This document shows, piece by piece, positions 44,841 to 53,340 of a stretch of 64,000 nt of DNA (the first letter of the stretch is position 1; every line of letters starts with the position of its first letter). The stretch lies in contig NZ_CP113431.1 of NCBI RefSeq assembly GCF_030506255.1, positions 2,792,001-2,856,000 on the forward strand. Reading direction: 5' to 3'. The translations under genes were made by a program, and so were the position numbers. Source of the stretch: Nocardioides sp. Arc9.136 (GTDB lineage Bacteria; Actinomycetota; Actinomycetes; Propionibacteriales; Nocardioidaceae). The notes under the pieces are model-generated. The model did not search any database, was not told the DNA's origin, and worked only from the letters and a program-made list of their open reading frames with translations.

Positions 44841-45580
44841 AGCCCCGACTCGGAGGTGCGCACGAGGATCCGCGAGCACTCCTCGCAGCGCACGACCTGG
44901 TCCGCGGGCGTGCGGGCGATCACGGAGAGCTCGGCGTTGTCGAGGGTCAGCCGGCACCCGCCGCACTGGCGCGCGCGGAGCTCGGCCGCCCCGACGCCGC
45001 CCTTGGCGGCGCGCAGCTTGTCGTAGAGCGCCAGCAGGTCCGCGGGGAGGCCCTCGGCCTTGGCGCCGCGACCGCCCTCGACGGTGGCGAGCTCGGCGTC
45101 GATCTCGGCGAACCGCTGGTCGCGCTCGGCGACCAGCGCGGCGAGGCGCTCGTCGTGGGCGGCGAGCTGCTCCTCGAGGTGGGCCAGCGCGCGCTGGGCC
45201 TCCTCGAGCTTCTCCATCACCTCGAGCTCGTCGTCCTCGAGGGACCCGATCCGCCGCTCGAGCGACTCCAGCTCGCGCTGCATCCGCTCGAGGTCCTTGG
45301 GGTTGGTGATCAGCCCCTGGTCCATCCGGTCGCGGTCGCGGGTACGGCGCGTGCGGACGGCCTCGACGTCGGCGTCGACCTTCGCCTGGTCCGCGGTCAG
45401 GTCGTCGACGACGATGCGCGCGTCGCGGGCCTGGTCGTCGACCACCTTCCGGCTGGCCTCGAGCTCGGCGATCTCGGCGAGCTGGGGCAGGTGCGTCCGC
45501 TGGTGGCGCAGCTGGTCGACGCGGGCGTCGATTTCCTGGACCTCGAGCAGCGCGAGCTGGGCGGCGGGGTCGGCTTTCAG
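44837..45580 (-). CDS. zinc-ribbon coiled-coil protein (Rv2229c-like), CTG start
   Basis: A 247-residue protein: a long antiparallel coiled coil (about 10-185) and a C-terminal C4 zinc ribbon (RQCGGCR and VRCEECSRIL). The homologous N-terminus begins MKAD; here the matching codons are CTG AAA GCC GAC at 45580, with GGGAG 7 bases upstream and no ATG, GTG or TTG nearby in frame. An internal ATG at 45445 would lose 45 conserved residues. Function is unknown; the fold suggests nucleic acid or translation links. Confidence 0.85.
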   Translation of the reverse strand: MKADPAAQLALLEVQEIDARVDQLRHQRTHLPQLAEIAELEASRKVVDDQARDARIVVDDLTADQAKVDADVEAVRTRRTRDRDRMDQGLITNPKDLERMQRELESLERRIGSLEDDELEVMEKLEEAQRALAHLEEQLAAHDERLAALVAERDQRFAEIDAELATVEGGRGAKAEGLPADLLALYDKLRAAKGGVGAAELRARQCGGCRLTLDNAELSVIARTPADQVVRCEECSRILVRTSESGL

Positions 45581-45628
45581 CGGAGTACTCCCTCGTGCGT
45601 GTTCAGATGGATGGGTGCTGCGGTCCGG

Positions 45629-46747
45629 TCAGGCGCGGAACGTCCACGGGTCGGTGGACGTGGTGCTGACGCGGGTGCTCACCGTACCGCCCAGCGCCTC
45701 GGTCAGCCGCCTCTCGAGCACCGGCAGCCAGGTCCACTCCGCCGCCCAGTGGGCCACGTCGACGAGCGCGGGCCCGCCGTGCTCCAGGAACTCCCCCGCC
45801 GGGTGGTGACGCAGGTCGCTGGTGACGTAGACGTCGACGTCGCTGCCCCGCACCCGGTCGAGCAGGAAGTCGCCCGCGCCGCCGCACAGCGCCACGCGAC
45901 GCACCTCCCGGTCGGGGTCCCCACCCACGCGCACGCCGTGGGCGGTCGCGGGCAGCGCGTCGCGCACCCGCTCGGCGAACCCGCGCAGGGTGGTCGGCTC
46001 GACGTCGCCGACGCGACCGGTCCCGGTCGTCGCGGTCCCGGGATCGGCGAGCTCCACGACGTCGTACGCCGGCTCCTCGTAGGGGTGCGCCTCGACCAGC
46101 GCCCGGACGACCGCCGTACGTCGCGCGCGCGGCAGGACGACCTGGATGCCGACCTCGTCGACGACCTCGGGCCGGCCGACCTCGCCGATCGTCGGGTCGG
46201 CGCCGGGCAGCGGACGGAACCGGCCCTCCCCCGGGCTGGTGAACGAGGCCTGGTCGTAGTCGCCGATCCGCCCGGCGCCCGCCTCGGCCAGCGCGGTGCG
46301 GACCGCCTCGGCGGTGTCGGCCGGGGTGAAGACCGTGAGCTTGTCCAGCGGCTCGGCGGGCGCGGGCACCAGCGGCCGCAGGTCGGTCAGCCCGAGCGCC
46401 AGCGCCATCGACTCCGAGACCCCGCCCACGGCCTGGTCGGCGTTGGTGTGCGCCGCGAGCAGCGCGCAGCCGGCCCGGGCGAGCGTGGTCAGGGTGCGTC
46501 CCTTGGGGGTCGCGGTGGTGAACCCGTGCACCGGCTTGAGGAACAGCGGGTGGTGGACGACCAGCAGGTCCGCGCCCCACTCCGCCGCCTCGCGGGCGAC
46601 CACCTCGGTGGGGTCGACGGCGAGCATCACCTTCGCCACCGGCGCGTCGAGGTCGCCGTGGACCAGCCCGACGGCGTCCCAGCCCTCGGCCGTGGCCGGC
46701 GGGTACCAGGCGTGCAGGAGGTCGACGAGGTCCGACAGCGTGGGCAC
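45629..46747 (-). CDS. Nif3-like dinuclear metal-centre protein
   Basis: A 372-residue protein of the Nif3/YbgI family with the CutA-like insert found in Gram-positive members. Metal ligands are in LLVVHHPLFLKP and AAHTNADQA at the N-terminal half and in DVAHWAAEWTW at the C-terminus. It forms toroidal hexamers; the biochemical role is unsettled (GTP cyclohydrolase-like or hydrolase). Conserved order with the next two genes. Confidence 0.93.
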   Translation of the reverse strand: MPTLSDLVDLLHAWYPPATAEGWDAVGLVHGDLDAPVAKVMLAVDPTEVVAREAAEWGADLLVVHHPLFLKPVHGFTTATPKGRTLTTLARAGCALLAAHTNADQAVGGVSESMALALGLTDLRPLVPAPAEPLDKLTVFTPADTAEAVRTALAEAGAGRIGDYDQASFTSPGEGRFRPLPGADPTIGEVGRPEVVDEVGIQVVLPRARRTAVVRALVEAHPYEEPAYDVVELADPGTATTGTGRVGDVEPTTLRGFAERVRDALPATAHGVRVGGDPDREVRRVALCGGAGDFLLDRVRGSDVDVYVTSDLRHHPAGEFLEHGGPALVDVAHWAAEWTWLPVLERRLTEALGGTVSTRVSTTSTDPWTFRA

Positions 46748-46785
46748 GCGGCCAGGCTATCGCCGAGCCTGCCTAGGCTCGGGGC

Positions 46786-47094
46786 ATGCCCGTCGTGAAG
46801 ATCAACGCCATCGCCGTCCCCCCGCAGGCCGGGCCCGAACTCGAGAAGCGGTTCGCCGCCCGGGCCGGCACCGTCGAGGGCACCCCCGGCTTCCTCGGCT
46901 TCCAGCTGCTGCGCCCCGTCGCCGGCGAGGACCGCTACTTCGTGGTGACCCAGTGGGAGGACGACGCCTCCTTCGAGGCCTGGCGCGACGGTGACGCCCG
47001 CGCCGCCCACGCCGGCGCCCCCGCAGGTGGTCCGGTCTCCACCGGCGCCTCGCTCCTGGAGTTCGAGGTCGTCCTCGACGTCGGCCGCGGCTGA
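46786..47094 (+). CDS. antibiotic biosynthesis monooxygenase-domain protein
   Basis: A 102-residue dimeric alpha+beta barrel protein: INAIAVPPQAGPELEKRFAARAGTVEGTPGFLGFQLLRPVAGEDRYFVVTQWED resembles heme-degrading MhuD/HmoB. A heme role is plausible by similarity but not shown by a specific residue. Confidence 0.87.
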   Translation: MPVVKINAIAVPPQAGPELEKRFAARAGTVEGTPGFLGFQLLRPVAGEDRYFVVTQWEDDASFEAWRDGDARAAHAGAPAGGPVSTGASLLEFEVVLDVGRG

Positions 47095-47125
47095 CCGGTA
47101 CCGGCCACCGGCTGCCGGCTACCGG

Positions 47126-47272
47126 CTACTGGGCGTCGTCCTCCGGCACGGTGTCCCCGCCGGGCCCGTCTCCGACGATGTCCTGCTCCTCGGCGACCGA
47201 CTCGTCCGCCGGCTCGTCGGCCACCTCCGAGAGGTCGAGGGCGGGAGGGACCTCGTCGCTGTGCTCGCTCAT
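47126..47272 (-). CDS. short acidic protein
   Basis: A 48-residue very acidic peptide (MSEHSDEVPPALDLSEVADE, ending in PEDDAQ). Too short for most gene callers; codon use follows the genome bias. No Shine-Dalgarno is obvious. It follows the acyl-CoA synthetase gene by 47 bases. Its CCGGCTAC-repeat downstream spacer may act as a terminator. Confidence 0.5.
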   Translation of the reverse strand: MSEHSDEVPPALDLSEVADEPADESVAEEQDIVGDGPGGDTVPEDDAQ

Positions 47273-47319
47273 GACCCGTCGGTGCCCCGCGCGGCCCCCG
47301 GCGAACCGCCGCAGCCGGC

Positions 47320-48852
47320 TCAGCCGACCTGCCGGCCCTGCCCCTCCCAGTACTGCGCGCGCAGCTTGAACTTCTGCAGCTTCCCCGTCGCGGTGCGGGC
47401 CAGCTCCTCGCGGAACTCCACCGACGTCGGCGCCTTGTAGCCGGCGGCCTTGTCCTTGCACCACGCGATCAGCTCCTCCTCGGTGGCGGAGGAGCCCTCG
47501 GCGAGGACGACCAGGGCCTTGATCGTCTCCCCCCACTTCTCGCTCGGGACGCCGATCACGGCGACCTCGGCGACCGCGGGGTGGGAGAACAGGACGTCCT
47601 CGACCTCGATGGAGGAGACGTTCTCCCCGCCGGTGATGATCACGTCCTTCTTCCGGTCCGAGATCGTCAGGTAGCCGTCCTCGCCGATCGTGCCGCCGTC
47701 GCCGGTGTGGAACCACCCGTCCGCGAGCGCGGTGGCGCTCTCCTCCGGCTGCTCCCAGTAGCCGTCCATCACGACGTTCGACCGGGCGAGCACCTCGCCC
47801 TCGGGACCTGTCGAGAGCCGTACGCCGAGGGCGGGCGCGCCGGCGCGGACCAGCCTGGCCGCGCGGTCGTCGGTGGACAGCCCGTCCCACTCGCTCCGCG
47901 TCCGGTTGACCGTCAGCAGCGGCGAGGTCTCGGTGAGGCCGTAGATCTGGATGAACTCCCAGCCGAGCTCCTCCTCGACCCGTGCGACGGTCCGGGTCGG
48001 CGGCGGGGCGCCGGCCACGACGATCCGGACCCGGTCGCGGCCGGGGACGTCGCCCTCCCAGGTGGGCAGGGCGTCCAGGACCGCCGCGACGACGGCGGGC
48101 GCGGCGCACATGATCGTCACCCCGTGGTCGCGCACCCGCCGGAGGATCTCGGCGCCGTCGATCTTGCGGATGACCACCTGCTTCACGCCGAGGCCGGTGG
48201 TCGCGAACGGCATCCCCCAGCCGTTGGCGTGGAACTGGGGAAGCGTGTGGAGGTAGACGTCGCGGTCGGTCAGCCCGGTGTGCAGGCCCATGGTCAGTGC
48301 GTTGACCCAGATGTTGCGGTGGGTGATCTGCACGCCCTTGGGCCGGGCGGTCGTGCCGGAGGTGTAGTTGATGCAGGCGGTGGCGTTCTCGTCCGGGTCC
48401 CACGGCCGGGGCGTGGCACCGGGTGCGGCGTACAGGTCCTCGTCGTGCCCGAGGGTGAACCGGTGCTCGGCGCCCACGCCGCCGAGCGCGTCCTCGAGCT
48501 CGGGGTCGACGTAGAGGGCGCGCGCGCCGGAGTGCTCGACGATGTAGCGCACCTCGTCGGGGCGCAGCCGGAAGTTCACCGGCACGAGCACCCGTCCGGA
48601 GCCGGCGACGCCGAAGAAGGAGCCGAGCAGCCGGGCGCTGTTGTGGCTGACCACCGCCACCCGCTCCCCGACACCGATGCCGAGCTCGTCGAGGTGGGCG
48701 GCCTGCCGGGCGGCGAGGTCGCCGAGCTCGCGGTAGGTCACCTCCCCCAGCGACGGCGCCGGCTGCTGCGGCTCGTCGACGACGCCGGTGCGGTCGGGGT
48801 AGACCGTCACGGCCCGGTCGATGAAGTCGGAGACGCTGAAGGGGACGAGCAC
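47320..48852 (-). CDS. acyl-CoA synthetase (AMP-forming)
   Basis: A 510-residue ANL-superfamily ligase. Motifs: P-loop INYTSGTTARPKGVQITH (about 165-182), IYGLTETSP, GWFHTGDGGTIGEDGYLTISDRKKDVIITGGENVSSIEVE, and catalytic lysine in RTATGKLQKFKL. It activates a medium- or long-chain carboxylate to its CoA ester; substrate not defined. Confidence 0.93.
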   Translation of the reverse strand: MLVPFSVSDFIDRAVTVYPDRTGVVDEPQQPAPSLGEVTYRELGDLAARQAAHLDELGIGVGERVAVVSHNSARLLGSFFGVAGSGRVLVPVNFRLRPDEVRYIVEHSGARALYVDPELEDALGGVGAEHRFTLGHDEDLYAAPGATPRPWDPDENATACINYTSGTTARPKGVQITHRNIWVNALTMGLHTGLTDRDVYLHTLPQFHANGWGMPFATTGLGVKQVVIRKIDGAEILRRVRDHGVTIMCAAPAVVAAVLDALPTWEGDVPGRDRVRIVVAGAPPPTRTVARVEEELGWEFIQIYGLTETSPLLTVNRTRSEWDGLSTDDRAARLVRAGAPALGVRLSTGPEGEVLARSNVVMDGYWEQPEESATALADGWFHTGDGGTIGEDGYLTISDRKKDVIITGGENVSSIEVEDVLFSHPAVAEVAVIGVPSEKWGETIKALVVLAEGSSATEEELIAWCKDKAAGYKAPTSVEFREELARTATGKLQKFKLRAQYWEGQGRQVG

Positions 48853-48959
48853 GGGACCTCCTGGGCGGCGGGTACGGCGTGACGCCGGCCACTCTAGGCA
48901 GGCCTCCGGGGTCGCGCCCAGGGCGGTATTCCGAACCGGTCTCGGGGAACCGACGCCCC

Positions 48960-50075
48960 ATGGACACCACCGACTTCAGCAAGCTCAAGCAGGCGGCCGG
49001 TCCCTTCGCCACCGCCTTCGTCGACGTCAGCCGCGGCACCGAGAACGGTGAGCACGAGCACGAGCTCCGGGTGCGCGCGGCGGGCGACCAGCTGCGCGAG
49101 CAGGGCGCCGACGACGCGGTCGTCGAGACCGTCGTCCGCGTCCTCTCCGAGCCCGGCGACCGGCCCGCGCCGGTCGGGCGGCTGGTGGTCGCGAACGCCG
49201 ACGGCGTGGTGCTCGAGGAGGTCGCCTCGGTCCAGGTCGACCAGCCGGTCGCGACGTGGGGACCGCTCCCCGACCTCGCCGCCTGGATCGAGCACCGCGA
49301 CAGCACCGTCTCGTTCGTGCTGGCGGTCGTGGACCACACCGGCGGCGACGTCGCGGTGCACGTCTCGGACGTGCCGACCGCACTGGAGGAGCAGAGCATC
49401 GAGGTCGACGACCAGCGCGCCGACGACATCAACAAGGTCTCCGTGGGCGGCTGGGCGCAGAAGCACTACGAGCTGCGGGCCGAGAACGCCTGGCGCGACA
49501 GCGCCGAGGAGGTCGTCGAGGCGGTCACCTCCCACATCCGCGCCGGCCACCGGCTCGTGCTGCTCGCCGGCGACCCGACGTCGAAGGGGATGGTCCGCGA
49601 CAAGCTCGCCGGGACCGCGGCCGAGGTGGTCGAGCTCGGCACCGGCCAGCGCGCCGAGGACGGCGGCGACGAGGCGCTGCAGCAGGCCATCCGCGACGCG
49701 CTCATGGAGCAGGTCGTCCAGCGCCGCCTGGGCGTCGTCCACGAGCTCCGCGAGCGCCTCGGCCGCGGCGAGTCGGTGGCGACCGGGATCGACGACGTCG
49801 CCGACGCCTTCGTCCGCGGGCAGGTCGACACCCTCCTGCTCGACCCGACCGCGGCCGCCGAGCACGAGCTCGACCCCTCCCGGCACGAGGGCCTCAGCCT
49901 CGGCGACGGCGTGCCCCAGCAGCCGCTGCGCGCCGACCAGGCCCTCGTCGCCGCCGCCGTCCTCACCGACGCCGCGGTCGCGGTCAGCCCGCACCAGGCG
50001 ATGGCCGGTGAGCCGGTCGCCGCGCTCCTGCGCTGGGACCAGCCCAGCGTCGGGACCCAGGAGGCCGGGTCGTGA
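48960..50075 (+). CDS. Rv2629/Vms1-like baeRF-domain protein
   Basis: A 371-residue protein. The N-terminal part (FATAFVDVSRGTENGEHEHELRVRAAGDQL) and the central eRF1-like fold (GGWAQKHYELRAENAWRDSAEEVVEAV; TGIDDVADAFVRGQVDTLLLD) match Rv2629, a hypoxia-responsive mycobacterial protein linked to ribosome hibernation. A ribosome or tRNA-related role is inferred. GTGA overlap with the SDR gene. Confidence 0.86.
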   Translation: MDTTDFSKLKQAAGPFATAFVDVSRGTENGEHEHELRVRAAGDQLREQGADDAVVETVVRVLSEPGDRPAPVGRLVVANADGVVLEEVASVQVDQPVATWGPLPDLAAWIEHRDSTVSFVLAVVDHTGGDVAVHVSDVPTALEEQSIEVDDQRADDINKVSVGGWAQKHYELRAENAWRDSAEEVVEAVTSHIRAGHRLVLLAGDPTSKGMVRDKLAGTAAEVVELGTGQRAEDGGDEALQQAIRDALMEQVVQRRLGVVHELRERLGRGESVATGIDDVADAFVRGQVDTLLLDPTAAAEHELDPSRHEGLSLGDGVPQQPLRADQALVAAAVLTDAAVAVSPHQAMAGEPVAALLRWDQPSVGTQEAGS

Positions 50076-50977
50076 GCAGCGAGGACCTCGGCGCCGAGCA
50101 CGGCGCTCACACCCAGCCCGACACCGAGGGCGAGCAGCTGCCGCCGCCCGGGTCGGAGGACTCGGTCACCCGGCAGATGGGCCAGGAGCCCGACCACGGC
50201 GAGGAGAGCTACCGCGGGAGCGGCCGGCTCCAGGACAAGGTCGCGGTCATCACCGGCGGCGACTCCGGCATCGGCCGCGCGGTGGCCATCGCCTACGCCC
50301 GCGAGGGCGCCGACGTCGTGCTGGCCTACCTCGAGGAGGAGGACGAGGACGGCCGGGAGACGGCCCGTCTCGTGGAGGAGGCGGGGCGGCGCGCGATCAC
50401 CGTCCCGGGTGACCTCACCTCCGAGGACGCGTGCCGGGAGCTGATCGACACCACCGTGCGCGAGCTCGGCCGGGTCGACGTGCTGGTCAACAACGCGGCG
50501 TACCAGATGTCCCAGCCGGGCGGGATCGCCGACATCACCACCGAGCAGCTCGACCGGGTGATGAAGACGAACCTCTACGCGATGTTCTGGCTGTGCAAGA
50601 TGGCGCTGCCGCACATGCGCGAGGGGTCCTCCATCATCAACACCTCCTCGGTGCAGGCCTCCTCGCCGTCCGTGCCGCTGCTCGACTACGCGACCACGAA
50701 GGCCGGCATCGCCAACTTCACGCGCGGCCTGGCCGCGCAGCTCGGCGAGCAGGGCATCCGGGTCAACTCCGTGGCGCCCGGTCCGATCTGGACGCCGTTG
50801 ATCCCGGCCACCATGCCGGAGGAGAAGGTCGAGACGTTCGGCCAGCAGACGCCGCTCGGGCGGGCGGGCCAGCCGGCGGAGCTCGCGCCGGCGTACGTCT
50901 TCCTGGCGTCCGCGGACGCCAGCTACATCACCGGCGAGGTCATCGCCGTGACCGGTGGGCAGCCCGTCACCGTGTGA
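50072..50977 (+). CDS. SDR-family oxidoreductase (YhdF/general-stress type)
   Basis: A 301-residue SDR with an extended N-terminus (about 50 residues, PPPGSEDSVTRQMGQEPDHGEESYRGSGRLQDK). Cofactor motif TGGDSGIGRA, NNAA, and catalytic YATTK. This long-N-terminal group includes Bacillus general-stress proteins. Coupling to the Rv2629-like gene by GTGA supports a stress role. Confidence 0.91.
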   Translation: MSSEDLGAEHGAHTQPDTEGEQLPPPGSEDSVTRQMGQEPDHGEESYRGSGRLQDKVAVITGGDSGIGRAVAIAYAREGADVVLAYLEEEDEDGRETARLVEEAGRRAITVPGDLTSEDACRELIDTTVRELGRVDVLVNNAAYQMSQPGGIADITTEQLDRVMKTNLYAMFWLCKMALPHMREGSSIINTSSVQASSPSVPLLDYATTKAGIANFTRGLAAQLGEQGIRVNSVAPGPIWTPLIPATMPEEKVETFGQQTPLGRAGQPAELAPAYVFLASADASYITGEVIAVTGGQPVTV

Positions 50978-51014
50978 CGGACGCCCACCGGCCGGGTCGT
51001 GGGACGGGCCCCGC

Positions 51015-51362
51015 TCAGCGCGGCTGGGCGGGGTTCGTCGGCACTCCCTGCGACGGCGGGTTCATCGCCGGGCCCTCCTTGAGGCTCGCGGAGTCCTGCG
51101 AGCCCGACTGCGGCGCCTGACCGGCCTCCGGGGTGGCCGCGAGCGGCGAGCCGCCGGACGTCGGGGCGCCGTCGCGGACCGCGGCGAGCCGGTTCACCAG
51201 CAGCTGCACCACCTGCACGCGGTTCGCGTGCGCCTGCTCGTAGGCCAGCACCGCCTCGAGCGCGGCGCCGTCGAGCGAGCGGATCCGGCCCTCGAGCGAG
51301 CCGACCGGGAGGTGGTCGTAGTCGGGAAGGGGAAGCTGGTCGTGGTGCGGCACGTCAACCAC
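51015..51362 (-). CDS. actinobacterial short conserved protein
   Basis: A 115-residue protein. The N-terminal half (LPLPDYDHLPVGSLEGRIRSLDGAALEAVLAYEQAHANRVQVVQLL) is a helical domain seen in many actinobacterial small proteins; the C-terminal half is low-complexity Ser/Gly/Pro. GTG start with AAGGAG 5 bases upstream. The function is unknown. Its upstream region contains two palindromes. Confidence 0.8.
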   Translation of the reverse strand: MVDVPHHDQLPLPDYDHLPVGSLEGRIRSLDGAALEAVLAYEQAHANRVQVVQLLVNRLAAVRDGAPTSGGSPLAATPEAGQAPQSGSQDSASLKEGPAMNPPSQGVPTNPAQPR

Positions 51363-51378
51363 GGGGACTCCTTCGTTC

Positions 51379-51410
51379 CGGGGACAGGTCCCCGTCGGGG
51401 TACCCGACGG
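51379..51410. promoter_or_regulatory. two adjacent palindromes before the divergent genes
   Basis: CGGGGAC-AG-GTCCCCG (51379-51394, 7-bp arms) runs into CCGTCGGG-GTA-CCCGACGG (51392-51410, 8-bp arms); they overlap by three bases and could form alternative hairpins. They lie 17 bases upstream of the 51362 start codon, so they may be an operator or a leader hairpin. Confidence 0.5.
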
Positions 51411-51426
51411 CACCGGGGGCATCCCG

Positions 51427-51453
51427 ATGAGAGTCCTCTCATGGGCCTCTCAT
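51427..51453 (+). promoter_or_regulatory. phased CTCAT boxes before the two-component operon
   Basis: CCTCTCAT occurs at 51435-51442 and again at 51446-51453, 11 bp apart; an inverted ATGAGAG is at 51427-51433. The last box ends 34 bases before the ATG at 51488. The same CTCAT/CTCAC series with 11-bp steps precedes the gene starting at 56803. This suits binding by the OmpR-type regulator encoded in the operon. Confidence 0.7.
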
Positions 51454-51487
51454 CCACCACCCACCGTGCGGCAGGATCGTGGGCACC

Positions 51488-51880
51488 ATGAGCCCGGTGT
51501 GGAAGTACCTCCTCGGCCTCGCCGTCGCGCTCCCCGTCGGGGGGTACGTCGCCGGGTCGCTCGTCGCCTCCAGCGCCGACGACCCCGCCCCGCGCGAGGT
51601 GATCGTCATCGAGGACGCGCCCTCGTCGCCGCCCTCCCCCGGCACCACGCTCAGCACCCGCCCGTCCCGGTCGGCGTCGCCGAGCCCCGACGACGACGGC
51701 ACCGGCGACCGCAGCGGGTCCGGGGCCGGGTCAGGGGACGGCTCGGACGGCGGCGTGCCGGTCGTCAGCCCCCGGCCCGACGACCTCGAGGACGAGCCCG
51801 ACGAGCAGGAGCCCGACGAGGACGAGCCCGACGAGGACGAGCGGGACGAGGACGAGCGCGGCGGCGGGGACGACGACTGA
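51488..51880 (+). CDS. membrane-anchored acidic repeat protein
   Basis: A 130-residue protein: an N-terminal membrane segment (WKYLLGLAVALPVGGYVAG), a Ser/Pro/Gly linker and a tail of DEPDE-type repeats (about residues 98-130, from 51780). The tail is strongly acidic and could bind metal ions or cationic peptides outside the cell. It is the first gene of the kinase/regulator operon. A GTG at 51479 is an alternative start. No family recognised. Confidence 0.7.
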   Translation: MSPVWKYLLGLAVALPVGGYVAGSLVASSADDPAPREVIVIEDAPSSPPSPGTTLSTRPSRSASPSPDDDGTGDRSGSGAGSGDGSDGGVPVVSPRPDDLEDEPDEQEPDEDEPDEDERDEDERGGGDDD

Positions 51881-51930
51881 ACGGCGTACCGCCTCCGCCC
51901 GGACCCCGTGCCCCGCGCACGGGGTTCTCC

Positions 51931-53340
51931 GTGCGTGCCCGGATCACCGCCACCGTGGCCGTGCTGGTGCTGGTGGCGCTCAGCGCCGCCGGGGCGATCG
52001 TGTACGTCGTGGAGTCCCAGCGGGTGCAGGCGCAGACCGTGGACGAGGTGGAGCAGGAGCTCGACGAGTTCGCCAAGCTGCGCGGGGACGGCATCGACCC
52101 CACGACCGGGCAGCCCTTCGCGACCATCCGGGCGCTGCTCGACCTGTTCCTCTCGCGCAACGTCCCGGACGACGACGAGGTGCTCATCGGCTGGGTCGGG
52201 GACGGACCGGTGGTGCGGTTCCCCGGCGACGACCCGCTCTACCGGGACCCGGACTTCCTCGCCGCGGTGCGCCCCCTGGTCACCGCCGGCGGCTCGACCC
52301 GCGTCGACACCGCCCAGGGCCGCGTGCTGGTCGCCGCGCAACCGGTCCGCCAGGACGACCGGCGGGGCGCGCTGCTCGTGGTCGTCTACCTCGACGAGGA
52401 CCGCGCCGAGCTGCTCGACACGATGCGGACCTACGTCGTGGTCGCAGGCCTGCTGACGTTCCTCGTCGTGGCGGCGGCCGCGTGGCAGTCCGGGCGCCTG
52501 CTGGCGCCGCTGCGCGTCCTGCGGGAGACCGCGGACGAGCTCCGCGAGACCGACCTGTCACGCCGGATCCCCGAGTCGGGCAACGACGACATCACCGCGC
52601 TCACGCGCACGCTCAACGGCATGCTCGACCGGCTGGAGACGGCCTTCGCCGACCAGCGCCGGTTCCTCGACGACGCCGGTCACGAGCTGCGCACGCCGCT
52701 CACCGTGCTGCGCGGCCACCTCGAGCTGCTCGACGTCCACGACCCGGTCGACGTCGCCGAGACCCGCGCGCTGCTCCTCGACGAGATCGACCGGATGGCC
52801 CGCCTGGTCGGCGACCTGATCCTGCTGGCCAAGTCCGACCGTCCCGACTTCGTCATGCCCACCGAGGTCCCGCTCGGCGAGCTCACCGAGGACGTGCTCG
52901 CCAAGGTGCGCGGTCTCGGCGACCGCGACTGGCGGCTCGACGGCACGGCCGACGTCGTCGCGCGCGTCGACGGCCAACGGCTCACCCAGGCCCTCCTCCA
53001 GCTCGCCGACAACGCCGTCAAGCACACCGGACCCGGGGACGTCGTCGGCATCGGCTCGTCGTACGACGCCGGGCGGGTGCTGCTGTGGGTGCGGGACACG
53101 GGCCCCGGCGTCCCGGAGGCGGACCGCCGGACGGTCTTCGAGCGGTTCGGCCGCAGCCGGGTGCCTGCGGGCGACGAGGGGTTCGGCCTCGGGCTCTCCA
53201 TCGTCCGGGCGATCGTCGCCGCCCACGGCGGGACCGTCACCGTGGAGGACGCCAGCCCGACGCCCCCGCACGGCGCCCGCTTCCTGGTCTCGCTCCCCCG
53301 GTCCGTCGTCGTCGAGGAGGTCCCGTGGCCCGCATCCTGA
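51931..53340 (+). CDS. sensor histidine kinase
   Basis: A 469-residue kinase. Helices about 7-27 and 168-188 flank an extracytoplasmic sensor; HAMP follows (RLLAPLRVLRETADELRETDLSRRIPESGNDDI). HisKA has FLDDAGHELRTPLTVLRGH with the phosphorylated histidine, and HATPase_c has N (QLADNAVKHT), G1 (VRDTGPGVP) and G2 (GLGLSIVRAI). GTG 51931 is used; a CTG overlapping the upstream stop would add 18 Pro-rich residues. The regulator start lies inside its last codons. Confidence 0.92.
   Translation: MRARITATVAVLVLVALSAAGAIVYVVESQRVQAQTVDEVEQELDEFAKLRGDGIDPTTGQPFATIRALLDLFLSRNVPDDDEVLIGWVGDGPVVRFPGDDPLYRDPDFLAAVRPLVTAGGSTRVDTAQGRVLVAAQPVRQDDRRGALLVVVYLDEDRAELLDTMRTYVVVAGLLTFLVVAAAAWQSGRLLAPLRVLRETADELRETDLSRRIPESGNDDITALTRTLNGMLDRLETAFADQRRFLDDAGHELRTPLTVLRGHLELLDVHDPVDVAETRALLLDEIDRMARLVGDLILLAKSDRPDFVMPTEVPLGELTEDVLAKVRGLGDRDWRLDGTADVVARVDGQRLTQALLQLADNAVKHTGPGDVVGIGSSYDAGRVLLWVRDTGPGVPEADRRTVFERFGRSRVPAGDEGFGLGLSIVRAIVAAHGGTVTVEDASPTPPHGARFLVSLPRSVVVEEVPWPAS

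Noticed and set aside
47095-47125. CCGGCTAC-type direct repeats between convergent genes
   Set aside because: Short and irregular; at most a weak terminator, not enough to list.
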